NCBI RefSeq assembly: GCF_024584805.1
Contig: NZ_CP075715.1
Location: 980,001 to 1,044,000 of the forward strand
DNA: 64,000 nucleotides
From: Streptomyces sp. FIT100
Lineage (GTDB): Bacteria; Actinomycetota; Actinomycetes; Streptomycetales; Streptomycetaceae
Direction of reading: 5' to 3'
Shown: one piece after another, positions 38,163 through 46,682 of the stretch
Layout: every line of letters begins with the position of its first letter
Numbering within the stretch: the stretch's first letter is position 1
Program-made: the position numbers and the translations under genes
The notes under the pieces: generated by a model
Seen by the model: the letters and a program-made list of their open reading frames with translations, nothing else
The model's database searches: none
What the model was told of the DNA's origin: nothing

Positions 38163-39280
38163 GCCGCCACCGCCGTGCGCTCCCGCAGCACCTCCGCGTA
38201 GTGGTCGAGGAGCTGGTCGCCGACGGCGGCCCAGGTGCGGCCCTCGACCATGGCACGGCCGGCCCGCCCGTACGCCTCCCGGCGCGCCGGGTCGGCGACG
38301 AGGGCCGCCACCGCCTGCGTGACCGCCGCGGTGTCGCGGGCCGGGACGAGGAGTCCCGTACGGCCGTGGTCGACGAGGTCCAGCGGACCGCCGGCGGCCG
38401 GGGCGATGACGGGCACTCCGCTGGCCATGGCCTCCTGCACGGTCTGGCAGAAGGTCTCGTAGGGGCCCGTGTGCGCGAAGACGTCGAGCGAGGCGAAGAT
38501 CCGCGCGAGGTCGTCGCCGGTGCGGCGGCCCATGAACACGGCTCCGGGGAGCGCCTCGCGCAGCGAGGGACTGCTGGGCCCGTCGCCGACGACCACGACC
38601 TTGACGCCGGGCAGTCCGCAGGCGCCGGAGAGCAGCTCGACGCACTTCTCGGGCGCGAGGCGGCCGACGTAGCCGACGATCGTCTCGCCGTTCGGGGCGA
38701 GTTCGCGGCGCAGCGTCTCGTCCCGCAGCTCGGGCCGGAAGCGGACGGTGTCCACGCCGCGCGGCCACAGCCGCACGCGCGGGATGCCGTGCTCCTCCAG
38801 GTCGCGCAGGGCCGCGGTGGAGGGCGCGAGGGTCCGGTCGGCCGCGGTGTGGACGGTGCGGATGCGTCGCCACGCCGTGGCCTCGCCCGCGCCCATGTAC
38901 GTACGGGCGTAGCCGGCGAGGTCGGTCTGGTAGACGGCGACGGCGGGCAGCCCGAGCTTCGCCGCCGCCGTCATGCCGCGCACCCCGAGCACGAAGGGGC
39001 TGGCGAGATGGACGACATCGGCCCGGTGCGCGGCGAGCGCGGCGGCCAGCCGCCGGCTGGGCAGGGCCACACGGACCTGCGGATAGCCGGGCAGCGGGAT
39101 GGACGGCACGCGGACCACCGGGCAGGGCGCTTCGTTGTCGGGCCCATGCCCGGCGACGGCCGGGGCGATGACGAGTGGATCATGACCGCGGTCGGCGAGA
39201 TGCCGGGCGGTCTGCAGGGCGCAGTGCGCCACACCATTGACGTCTGGCGGGAAGGATTCGGTGACAATGACGACACGCAT
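38159..39280 (-). CDS. GT4-family glycosyltransferase (MgtA/PimB-like)
   Basis: The 373-residue protein begins MRVVIVTESFPPDVNGVA, the classical start of GDP-mannose-dependent alpha-mannosyltransferases of the MgtA/PimB-like group. It continues with YVGRLAPEKCVELL and the EX7E region GPYETFCQTVQEAMASGVPV. Such enzymes add mannose to glycolipids at the inner membrane face. ATG 39280 is chosen for homology, since no good ribosome site is visible. It is the first gene of a run (two glycosyltransferases, GDSL hydrolase, 5-oxoprolinase) in which every junction is a 4-base overlap. The donor is inferred. Confidence 0.87.
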   Translation of the reverse strand: MRVVIVTESFPPDVNGVAHCALQTARHLADRGHDPLVIAPAVAGHGPDNEAPCPVVRVPSIPLPGYPQVRVALPSRRLAAALAAHRADVVHLASPFVLGVRGMTAAAKLGLPAVAVYQTDLAGYARTYMGAGEATAWRRIRTVHTAADRTLAPSTAALRDLEEHGIPRVRLWPRGVDTVRFRPELRDETLRRELAPNGETIVGYVGRLAPEKCVELLSGACGLPGVKVVVVGDGPSSPSLREALPGAVFMGRRTGDDLARIFASLDVFAHTGPYETFCQTVQEAMASGVPVIAPAAGGPLDLVDHGRTGLLVPARDTAAVTQAVAALVADPARREAYGRAGRAMVEGRTWAAVGDQLLDHYAEVLRERTAVAA

Positions 39281-39550
39281 AGGGGAGTTGTCGTCTCGCC
39301 GGGGGTGGTGCGGCCAACGTGGATCTTTCCGCACGGGGAACGTCCTATGAGCGTTTGTCCCACGGCACCCCTTGGGGGGTCCTTCCCGGCTCGGACCTGC
39401 CCCGTGATGTCCCACCCTGCCCGTTTCGGCCATGCACTGACGGCGTTTCGGCCAACGCCTGGCTGAGTCTCGGCGGGGCGCAGTGAACCTGCACGACGGG
39501 ACACGCCGAGCGGCACGCCCTGACCGCCGGACGAGCCGGACGAACGGGTG

Positions 39551-39634
39551 CAGAGCGGCCAGTGGCAGAGCGGTCAGCGGCGGAGCGATCAGAAAGCCAT
39601 CAGAAGCGGATCGGTCGGGGAGCAGAGCGGTCAG
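39551..39634. repeat. CAGAGCGGTCAG repeats, 15-bp period
   Basis: CAGAGCGGCCAG (39551), CAGAGCGGTCAG (39566) and CGGAGCGATCAG (39581) follow each other at 15 bases, and another exact copy at 39623 runs into the stop of the HEAT-repeat gene. No gene is seen in the spacer 39281-39630. Confidence 0.75.
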
Positions 39635-41049
39635 ATCGTCGGGGCGTCCGGACCGATGCGGCTGCGCACCGCCGTCTGCACCTCGTCCTCCTCGGCCGGG
39701 TCGGCCGCGAGCCTGCGCAACCGCTCGGCCACGCGCGCGTCACCCGTCTCCGCGTGCAGCGCCGCGACTTCCCTCGTGGTCTCCTCGCAGTCCCACAGGC
39801 ACTCGACGGCGAAGCCGGTCGCGAAGGAGGGATCGGTCGCGGCGAGAGCGCGCGCCGTGCGGCCGCGCAGCTGGGAGGAGGTGGTCTCGCGGTAGATGTG
39901 CCGCAGCACGGGAGCCGCGCACTGGATGCCGAGCCGGCCCGTGCCGTCGACGAGGGTCCAGAGCAGCGGGGCGTCGGGCCCATCCGCCCGTACGGTCTCG
40001 CGGAGGGCGCCGAGCACCAGCTCGGCGTCCTGGGCGCCACCCCGGCAGGCCAGCACCCCGGCGGCCGAGGCGCCGAGCGCGTCGGGCCGGTGGACCCAGC
40101 TGCGCGCCCGGTCGACGGCGGGCTCGCCGCACATCCGCTCGAAGGCCGCCACGGCGGCCTCGGCGACCGTGCGCGAGCCGTCGAGCGCCGCCGCCTCGAT
40201 GAGGTCGAGCACAGCGGGATCCCGTGACTCGGCCAGATAGTGCAGGGCGGCGCAGCGTGCGCCGTCCGGTCCCCCGCGCGCGGCCTCGAGGATCAGGGGG
40301 CGGTCGTCGGGACCGGCGACCGCGGTGAGACACCGGGCGGCCGGGACGTGCAGCACGCTGCCGCGTTCGAGCCCCTGCTGGGCCCATTCGAAGACCGCCC
40401 GGACGCTCCAGCCCGGCTGCGGCCCGCTCGGCCGCAGCTGGCGCTGCCAGCGGTCGAAGGAGCCGCGCTCCCGCGCGGCCCGCACCCGTGCGCCGACCGC
40501 TTCCCGCTGGTCGTCGGCCCACAGCCGCCACGGCCGCGGTTCGAAGGCGTCCCGTACGGCGACGGCGAGCTCGGCGTCGCCCTCCGGGGTCGCGGGGAAG
40601 CGGGCCAGTACGGGGGCGGCGAGGGAACGCAGCCCCTGGTCGTCGTCGCGCAGGGCCAGCTCGTCGAGGGCCCAGGCCCAGTTGGATCCGGTCGCCGCGT
40701 ACCGCCTGAGCAGGGCGAGGGCGTCGTCGCGCCCGTACGCGGCGAGATGGCCCAGCACCGCGAGGGCCAGGCCGGTCCTGGACTCGTCGGTCCCGATGTG
40801 GTCCTCGGCCGAGAAGAGGTGGGCCTCGACCTCGTCGAGTCCCCCGTGGAGGTCCAGATAGAGGCGTGCGTAGTACAGGGACCGGTTCTCCACCTGCCAG
40901 TCGTGGCGGGGGTCGCTGAGCACGCAGTGGTTGAGGGCCGCGAGGGCCTCGGCACGGGGCGCGGCGAGCGCGTGCAGCGTGCCGTCGCCGCGGCCCCTCT
41001 GCAGCAGGCCGAGCAGGGTGCCGCTCGGCGCTATGACTGGTTCGAACAT
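39631..41049 (-). CDS. HEAT-repeat-like protein, unknown function
   Basis: The 472-residue protein is built of repeated helical pairs of about 30-35 residues, with lines such as PVLRHIYRETTSSQLRGRTARALAA and RCAALHYLAESRDPAVLDLIEAAAL marking HEAT-type units. There is no signal peptide, membrane segment or catalytic motif. Such scaffolds usually bind proteins. The ATG at 41049 follows GTGAGG. The next gene upstream, also on this strand, encodes an ankyrin-repeat protein; pairing of two solenoid proteins may be functional but the 220-base gap argues against tight coupling. Confidence 0.78.
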   Translation of the reverse strand: MFEPVIAPSGTLLGLLQRGRGDGTLHALAAPRAEALAALNHCVLSDPRHDWQVENRSLYYARLYLDLHGGLDEVEAHLFSAEDHIGTDESRTGLALAVLGHLAAYGRDDALALLRRYAATGSNWAWALDELALRDDDQGLRSLAAPVLARFPATPEGDAELAVAVRDAFEPRPWRLWADDQREAVGARVRAARERGSFDRWQRQLRPSGPQPGWSVRAVFEWAQQGLERGSVLHVPAARCLTAVAGPDDRPLILEAARGGPDGARCAALHYLAESRDPAVLDLIEAAALDGSRTVAEAAVAAFERMCGEPAVDRARSWVHRPDALGASAAGVLACRGGAQDAELVLGALRETVRADGPDAPLLWTLVDGTGRLGIQCAAPVLRHIYRETTSSQLRGRTARALAATDPSFATGFAVECLWDCEETTREVAALHAETGDARVAERLRRLAADPAEEDEVQTAVRSRIGPDAPTI

Positions 41050-41269
41050 GGAAAGTGCCTCACATCAAGCTGTCGACGCAACCGGGGGTGTGTTCGCCTA
41101 GGCCGCGCGGCAACATGATCGGCTGCCCGTCGTCTTCCGCTTGATGTAGACCATTTCCCTCTGCCTCTCGTCGGTGGCCCCTTGCGGGCCCGACGCCATG
41201 ATGACCCAGCCGCTTTCATCCCCGCGACCACATTTACGGCGCCGCCCTCACCTGGGGTTCAACACCCGT

Positions 41270-41662
41270 TCACCGGGCGGAGAACAGCTCCAGGAGATCC
41301 GTCTTCCCAAACATCCGCGCGGTATCCACGGCGGACGGAGTTCCCGCCCCCGGGTCGGCTCCGCCGTCGAGCAGGGCGCGGACGACAGTGTCCTCGCCCT
41401 TGAAGACGGCCCCCGCGAGCGGCGTCTGGCCGCGGTCGTTGGCCCGGTCCACGTCGGCGCCGCGCGCGAGCAGGGCCGTCACCGCGGCCGCGTGCCCGTG
41501 GTACGCGGCGAGCATGACGAGCGAGTCGCCCTTGTCGTTGGTCAGGTTCGCCGGTACCCCCGCGTCCACATACGCGGCGAGCGCCTCGGCATCGCCCTGA
41601 CGCGCCAGATCGAAGATCCTGGTCGCAAGCTCGATCACCTCGGGATCGGGGTTCTCGCTCAT
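41270..41662 (-). CDS. Ankyrin-repeat protein
   Basis: The 130-residue cytoplasmic protein consists of three to four ankyrin repeats. The signature pieces are GDSLVMLAAYHGHAAAVTALL and DRGQTPLAGAVFKGEDTVVRALLDGGAD, given to mark repeats 2 and 3. The family mediates protein contacts; the partner is unknown. AAAGGCGG lies upstream of the ATG at 41662. From memory, a protein of this type is common in Streptomyces. Confidence 0.85.
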   Translation of the reverse strand: MSENPDPEVIELATRIFDLARQGDAEALAAYVDAGVPANLTNDKGDSLVMLAAYHGHAAAVTALLARGADVDRANDRGQTPLAGAVFKGEDTVVRALLDGGADPGAGTPSAVDTARMFGKTDLLELFSAR

Positions 41663-41796
41663 CAGGGGGACCGCCTTTCACTGCGTTGACCTGGGACGTA
41701 GGGGTGAATCGACAGCGTACTGCGCGCCGGGCCACAGGACCGTGCCCGTCCACGGCGAAGATCAACACGCCCCGGGCAACCATCCGGCGTACGCCA

Positions 41797-41860
41797 TTCG
41801 AGTGAAAAAGCTAGATATTCACCCATTTGCACCTTTTATCGCATAGATACTTCCTGTGAG
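41797..41860 (+). promoter_or_regulatory. AT-rich promoter island with a GTGAA/TTCAC palindrome
   Basis: This is the most AT-rich stretch of the window, about 50-110 bases upstream of the small membrane-protein gene. It includes GTGAA (41802-41806) and TTCAC (41818-41822) as inverted arms 11 bases apart, then TTTTATCGCATAGATAC. A strong or specially regulated promoter is likely, but no sigma consensus can be assigned. Confidence 0.45.
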
Positions 41861-41908
41861 GCTGGAAGAACTCATGGTGACTGTCCCCCTCAACCAGGAG
41901 AACACCTC

Positions 41909-42103
41909 ATGATCCTGTCCATGTCAGGCGTCGTGCTGCTGGGAATCATCGTCTTCCTCTTCTTCAAGAAGGACGGGCTCAAGGCGTCGCACGCGCTGAT
42001 CTCGGCACTCTTCGGCTTCTACCTCGCAGGTACGGCCATCGCCCCGAGCATCACGGCCGGCGGCGCCAGCCTCGCGAGCCTCCTGGGCGGGATCAAGTTC
42101 TGA
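41909..42103 (+). CDS. 64-residue membrane protein
   Basis: The protein reads MILSMSGVVLLGIIVFLFFKK at its start, a single-pass helix. A second, weaker hydrophobic segment follows (ALISALFGFYLAGTAIAPSI). AGGAG precedes the ATG. The FtsK-like gene begins 49 bases downstream on the same strand, so the two are probably one operon and may work together at the membrane. The family name is unknown to me. Confidence 0.82.
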   Translation: MILSMSGVVLLGIIVFLFFKKDGLKASHALISALFGFYLAGTAIAPSITAGGASLASLLGGIKF

Positions 42104-42152
42104 CCCCCGCGTCACCCGTCGACCACAACAAGTCAAGGAGCAGGAGAACCTC

Positions 42153-43778
42153 GTGGCCCGGCGACCACTCCCCCGCATTCCGCTCAGCGGCACCGACCGG
42201 ATCGCGCGCAGCCGCGAGTTCGCGCGGACGGCCGCCGACAGCGCCACCGACGTCCTCCACCCGCTCATCACGATCAGCCGCGGACTGCGGCTGCTGGCCG
42301 CCGCCGGACTGCGCAAATGGGCCGACACGCCGAAGGACCGGCGCGGCCCCGCCCTGTTCCTGGCGGCGGCCTGCGCGCTGGCGGTCGCCCTCGTCCCGTA
42401 CGGACCGCTGCTCGGCCTGATCACGGTCATGGGCGTGGCGGGCTGGAAGGGACGTGAGCGCACGCCCGTACGGACCGAGCCCGACGAGGCGGCACTGACG
42501 CGCGTCAAGGCACTCTACGAGGCGCTCGTGCCGTACTTCTCCGTACCGGAGGACCCGAGCCCACTCTTCGCCCACGGCGGCGAGTGGGCGAAGGCGTTCA
42601 GCGACCACCAGTTCGACGACGCGGGCCGGGTGACCCGGCTGCGGGTGCGCTACCCGGCGTACTTCACCGACGGCGAGCAGCAAGCACGGGCCCGGATCGA
42701 GCAGTTGCTGCACGCCAAGTCGGGGCGCGGCCGCGAATACCGCTTCGACTGGGACGAGGAGAGCAACCAGCTCCTGATGAGCGTGCTCCCGGCGCTCCCC
42801 ACCACCATCACCGCCCAGCACTTCGTCGCCGCTCCCGGCGAGACCGTGCTGGGCTTCACCGACCCCGGCGCCGTGCCGCGGACCGTGCCCGTCGTCGTCG
42901 ACGGCGGCGACACCAAGGACGAGACCCCCGTCGTGTGGCGCACCGGACCACGCTCGACGGAGCCCCACCTGCTGGCCGTGGGCCACCCCGGCAGCGGCAC
43001 GACGACGCTCCTGCGCTCGATCGCCCTCCAGGCCCTGCCGCACGGCGACGTCCTGATCGTCGAGGGCAGCGGGACCGGGGAGTACGCCTGCCTCACGGGG
43101 CGGCCGGGCGTCCTCGGCGTCGAATGCGGGCTGGCGGGGGCGCTGGCGAGCCTGGAGTGGGCGGCGCACGAGACCGAGCGCCGGCTCATCGCCGCGAACC
43201 GGGCGCGGCAGGCGGGGCATCCCGCGCCCGACGACACCAAGCGTCCCCTGTGGATCCTCGTCGACCGCCCGAGTGTGTTCAGCCACCTGGCGGCCGCCGA
43301 CGGACGGCCCGATCCGCAGCAGCTCCTCCAGGTGCCGCTGCGGCACGGGCGGGCGGCGTCGGTGACGGTCGCGGTGGCGGACCAGTTCGACAGCCTGGAG
43401 TTCCTGTCCGAGACGGTACGGACGCACACGCGTGCCCGGGTCGTCCTCGGCCCCACGACGCTCGACCAGGTCGAGACCGTGCTCGGCGTCCCGCCGCACA
43501 CGACCCCCACAGCCGACGTGCCTCCGGGCCGCGGGTACGCGCGCCTCGGCACCGGCGGAGTGCTCCGGCTCCAGGTCCCGGTGACACCGGACCCCTACGA
43601 CGACGCGACGGCCGAGCCCCACCGCCAGGCGGTCCTGGCCCTCCTCCCGGACCGCCCCACCCCGGACGCGCCCCCCGTCCCCGAACCGGCCACGGCCCCG
43701 CCCCCGGAGCCGGCTCCGGACCCGGTCCCGGCCCCCCAGCCCCGCGCGACGACGACCCCCGTCCCCGCGGAGGGCTGA
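42153..43778 (+). CDS. FtsK/SpoIIIE-like protein with a degenerate Walker A
   Basis: The 541-residue protein has an N-terminal hydrophobic hairpin (GPALFLAAACALAVALVPYG and a second short span) and a cytoplasmic part that resembles FtsK/SpoIIIE or plasmid TraB ATPase domains. Its P-loop reads GHPGSGTTTLLRS (residues 277-289): the lysine of GxxxxGK[ST] is replaced by Thr 283. The second half still has a WILVDRPSVF strand like a Walker B but no following acidic pair. The C-terminus is Pro/Ala-rich. GTG 42153 follows AAGGAGCAGGAG. A scaffold rather than an active DNA pump is the likeliest reading. Confidence 0.75.
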   Translation: MARRPLPRIPLSGTDRIARSREFARTAADSATDVLHPLITISRGLRLLAAAGLRKWADTPKDRRGPALFLAAACALAVALVPYGPLLGLITVMGVAGWKGRERTPVRTEPDEAALTRVKALYEALVPYFSVPEDPSPLFAHGGEWAKAFSDHQFDDAGRVTRLRVRYPAYFTDGEQQARARIEQLLHAKSGRGREYRFDWDEESNQLLMSVLPALPTTITAQHFVAAPGETVLGFTDPGAVPRTVPVVVDGGDTKDETPVVWRTGPRSTEPHLLAVGHPGSGTTTLLRSIALQALPHGDVLIVEGSGTGEYACLTGRPGVLGVECGLAGALASLEWAAHETERRLIAANRARQAGHPAPDDTKRPLWILVDRPSVFSHLAAADGRPDPQQLLQVPLRHGRAASVTVAVADQFDSLEFLSETVRTHTRARVVLGPTTLDQVETVLGVPPHTTPTADVPPGRGYARLGTGGVLRLQVPVTPDPYDDATAEPHRQAVLALLPDRPTPDAPPVPEPATAPPPEPAPDPVPAPQPRATTTPVPAEG

Positions 43779-44346
43779 CGCCCTCGCCACCCACGGTCCC
43801 CTGCGGATTCGCCCCGGGGGGACCCCGCCGTCTCCGGCCGCAGACCGGTGGGTGGCGCGCCCGGCCTCCGGCCGGACTCCTCCCGTGGGCGGTTGCGCGC
43901 CGTCGGCGAGAGCGGCCTGGTGCGCGTGACGCGCCTACAGAGACCGGTGCGGGCTGGGAAGTCCCCGCACTTCCACGGGTGACTTCGGGCCGGTGGTGGC
44001 AGACGGCCTGCACCGGAGGGACGACCGGTACCGGAAACGCCCGGCCCGGCAAGGGGCCGTGCAGGGTCGGCCCCGCAGGGGACGGCGGCAAACACCGGGT
44101 GCGCAATTGGGCGGGCCTGTATGCCGCCGACCCCGAGGAGTCGAGCCCGGAGGGGCCCCGCAACCCGCACCCACCACACCGGGCACGCCCGCCGCACCCC
44201 GCAACCCCGGCACCGGACGCACCCCCGATGCCGGACGCACCCCACACACCGGGCACGCCCAACGCGCACCCGGCCCGGGGCAGGCAGGCCAGGCAGGGCG
44301 GGGCCCCCAGGGGCCGACGGGGGCATCCCCCGTCACGGAGAAACGC
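43779..44346. other. Gene-free spacer with hairpins
   Basis: No gene can be supported in these 568 bases between the convergent ends of the FtsK-like and MocR genes. Open frames exist on both strands but are Pro/Arg/His-rich. A 7-bp hairpin (GTGCGGG 43947-43953 with CCCGCAC 43964-43970) may end the FtsK-like transcript. From about 44150 there is a C-rich tract of ACCGGGCACGCCC-like repeats. Confidence 0.5.
44316..44334 (-). terminator. Terminator of the MocR-like gene
   Basis: GACGGGGG (44316-44323) and CCCCCGTC (44327-44334) pair over a 3-base CAT loop, 12 bases beyond the stop of the mocR-like gene. Confidence 0.7.
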
Positions 44347-45846
44347 TCAGGCCACGAACGTACGCGGCGCCTCCGTCCCCGTCGTCGCCCCCGTTCGCAC
44401 CAGCCGTGCCGCCGCCGCCAGCCGTGCCGCCGCCTCGTCGGCGACCGGGCCGCCGACCGTGAAGGGGAGGCGGACGTAGCCCTCGAACGCGCCGTCCACG
44501 CCGAAGCGCGGACCCGACGGCACCCGCACGCCGACCCGTTCGCCGACCTCGGCCAGGCGGGAGCCGGAGAGGCCACCCGCGCGGACCCACAGGGTCAGCC
44601 CTCCGTCGGGCACGGCGAACTCCCAGTCCGGCAGTTCCCTGTGCACCGCCGCGACCAGCGCGTCCCGGTTCGCCCGCGCCTGGGCACGGCGGATCACCAC
44701 CGCCTCGCCCCAGCCTCCGGTCTGCATCAGCCAGTTGACCCCGAGCTGTTCCAGCACGGGCGTGCCCAGGTCGGCATAGGCACGCGCCGCGACGAGCGAC
44801 CGGATGACGTCGGGTGCCGCCCGGACCCAGCCGATCCGCATGCCCGCCCAGAACGCCTTGCTGGCCGAGCCGACGGTGAGGACCGTGGCACCCGCCGGGT
44901 CGAACGCGCACACCGGCCGGGGCAGCTCCAGGCCGGGTTCGAGGCACAGCTCGGACATCGTCTCGTCCACGACGAGCACCGTCCCTGCGGACCGCGCGGA
45001 CTCCACGAGCCGGCGCCGCTGGTCCTCGTCGGCCAGCGCCCCGGTGGGGTTGTGGAAGTCGGCGACGACATAGGCGAGTCGGGGCGCCGCGTCGCGCAGC
45101 ACCTGGCGCCAGCGGGGCAGGTCCCAGCCGCCCAGCCCCTCGGCCATGGCCACGGGCACCAGCCGTGCCCCGGCCTCCCGCATGAGCTGGAGGATGTTCG
45201 CGTACGAGGGGGACTCGACGGCGATGCGTTCGCCGCGGCCGGCGAACAGATGGCAGATCGCGTCGATCGCACCCATCGCGCCGGTGGTCACCATGATCTG
45301 CTCGGGCATGGTGGGGATGCCGCGCTCCGTGTACCGCTCCGCGAGCGTCCGGCGCAGCGCGGGCAGGCCGGCCGGGTAGTCGCCGTGGGTGTGCGCGTAC
45401 GGCGGCAGCTCCTCCAACGCGCCCTGGATGCTGCGGGTCAGCCAGGGCTCGGGGGCGGGCAGGGCGGCGCAGCCCAGGTCGATCATCGAGCCGAGGGACT
45501 CGGGCGGCAGCGGCTCCAGCCCGCGCGCCGGCACCGGATTGCCGGCCGGTACGGCGGTCCAGCTGCCGGCGCCCCTGCGGGATTCGAGGAACCCTTCGGC
45601 GCGGAGCGCCTCGTACGCCGCCGCGACCGTCGTCCGGCTCACGGCGAGGGCCACCGCGAGTTCGCGCTCGGCGGGCAGCCGGGCCGCGACGGGCACACGG
45701 CCTTCGAGGACGAGCAGCCGGATGCCGTCGGCGAGTGCCCGGTAGGCGGGCGGCTTGCGGGTGCCGGGGCCCGCCGGGCGGGGCTGCTGGGCGTTGAGCT
45801 GGCGGGCGAGCTGGCCCGCACCGACCGCCGAAGTCCACTGCGCCAT
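44347..45846 (-). CDS. MocR-type GntR/aminotransferase regulator (YczR-like)
   Basis: A 499-residue fusion of an N-terminal GntR winged helix (RLPAERELAVALAVSRTTVAAAYEAL) and a fold-type I aminotransferase domain. The PLP lysine is in SASKAFWAGMRIGW (Lys about 330), with HNPTG and DETMSEL motifs of the PLP site. MocR proteins use PLP or its adducts as effector. ATG 45846 is chosen over 45891 because GGAAGGTGG stands just before it. It is divergent from a YczE membrane protein, a recurrent pair in Bacillus and actinobacteria, so YczE is the likely target. Confidence 0.9.
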   Translation of the reverse strand: MAQWTSAVGAGQLARQLNAQQPRPAGPGTRKPPAYRALADGIRLLVLEGRVPVAARLPAERELAVALAVSRTTVAAAYEALRAEGFLESRRGAGSWTAVPAGNPVPARGLEPLPPESLGSMIDLGCAALPAPEPWLTRSIQGALEELPPYAHTHGDYPAGLPALRRTLAERYTERGIPTMPEQIMVTTGAMGAIDAICHLFAGRGERIAVESPSYANILQLMREAGARLVPVAMAEGLGGWDLPRWRQVLRDAAPRLAYVVADFHNPTGALADEDQRRRLVESARSAGTVLVVDETMSELCLEPGLELPRPVCAFDPAGATVLTVGSASKAFWAGMRIGWVRAAPDVIRSLVAARAYADLGTPVLEQLGVNWLMQTGGWGEAVVIRRAQARANRDALVAAVHRELPDWEFAVPDGGLTLWVRAGGLSGSRLAEVGERVGVRVPSGPRFGVDGAFEGYVRLPFTVGGPVADEAAARLAAAARLVRTGATTGTEAPRTFVA

Positions 45847-45850
45847 GGAA

Positions 45851-45924
45851 GTCAGTCCACCTTCCTTGAATTGGCCATGGTTGGGTTCCATTTACCAGCC
45901 ACAGAGTGTCATGCGTCAGTCCAC
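45851..45924. promoter_or_regulatory. Direct repeat GTCAGTCCAC in the mocR/yczE spacer
   Basis: GTCAGTCCAC is exact at 45851-45860, overlapping the mocR ribosome site, and at 45915-45924, just before yczE, 64 bases apart. On the mocR strand it reads GTGGACTGAC. MocR regulators typically bind direct repeats, so these are candidate half-sites. Confidence 0.55.
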
Positions 45925-45947
45925 TCTCACCACTGGGGGCCAGAACC

Positions 45948-46682
45948 TTGTCCATTCCCTCCGCCCGGAACCGGCACCCCCGCCCGGCCGGCCAGCCGGT
46001 CGACTCCACAGCCGACCAGCCGGCCGGCCGCCCGCTCACCCGCCGGCTTCCCCGCCGGCTGGTCCAGCTCTACGCCGGTCTTGCGCTGTACGGCGTGAGC
46101 TCCGCCCTCCTCGTCCGGGCCGGTCTCGGCCTTGAGCCGTGGGGCGTGCTGCACCAGGGCCTCGCGGAGCGGACCGGACTGACCATCGGCGTCGTCACGA
46201 TCATCGTCGGCGCCGCCGTGCTGCTCCTGTGGATCCCGATCCGCCAGAAGCCGGGCCTCGGCACGGTCTCCAACGTCTTCGTCATCGGCGTCGCGATGGA
46301 CGGCACGCTCGCCGTCGCCCCCGATGTGAACGGCTTGGCCGCCCAGATCCCGGTGATGATCGCCGGGATCGTCCTCAACGGGGCCGCCACCGGCCTCTAC
46401 ATCTCCGCCCGCTTCGGCCCGGGCCCGCGCGACGGCCTGATGACGGGGCTGCACCGGCTGACGGGCCGCTCGATCCGGCTGGTCCGCACCGCCATCGAGA
46501 TCGCGGTCGTCGCCACCGGCTTCCTGCTCGGCGGCTCGGTCGGCGCCGGCACCGTGGCCTACGCGCTGGCCATCGGCCCGCTCGCCCAGCTCTTCCTGCG
46601 TGTTTTCGCCATCCCGTCTGCGGGCGAAGGAAGCCGGGAGGTCGCCAAGTCGACACCGGAGCAGGCCATACTGCCCGGGTGA
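45948..46682 (+). CDS. YczE/YitT-family membrane protein
   Basis: A 244-residue inner-membrane protein with five to six spans (LVQLYAGLALYGVSSALLVRA, GVVTIIVGAAVLLLWIPI and others mark them) and the conserved loop LGLEPWGVLHQGLAERTG. Its transported or sensed molecule is unknown. TTG 45948 is preferred as start: it follows a GGGGG stretch. GTG 45906 is in frame but overlaps the regulatory repeat. It overlaps the phosphodiesterase gene by 4 bases (GTGA). Confidence 0.83.
   Translation: MSIPSARNRHPRPAGQPVDSTADQPAGRPLTRRLPRRLVQLYAGLALYGVSSALLVRAGLGLEPWGVLHQGLAERTGLTIGVVTIIVGAAVLLLWIPIRQKPGLGTVSNVFVIGVAMDGTLAVAPDVNGLAAQIPVMIAGIVLNGAATGLYISARFGPGPRDGLMTGLHRLTGRSIRLVRTAIEIAVVATGFLLGGSVGAGTVAYALAIGPLAQLFLRVFAIPSAGEGSREVAKSTPEQAILPG

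Noticed and set aside
43779..44346. Coding regions between the FtsK-like and mocR genes
   Set aside because: Frames are Pro/His/Arg-rich without motifs and end in the mocR terminator.
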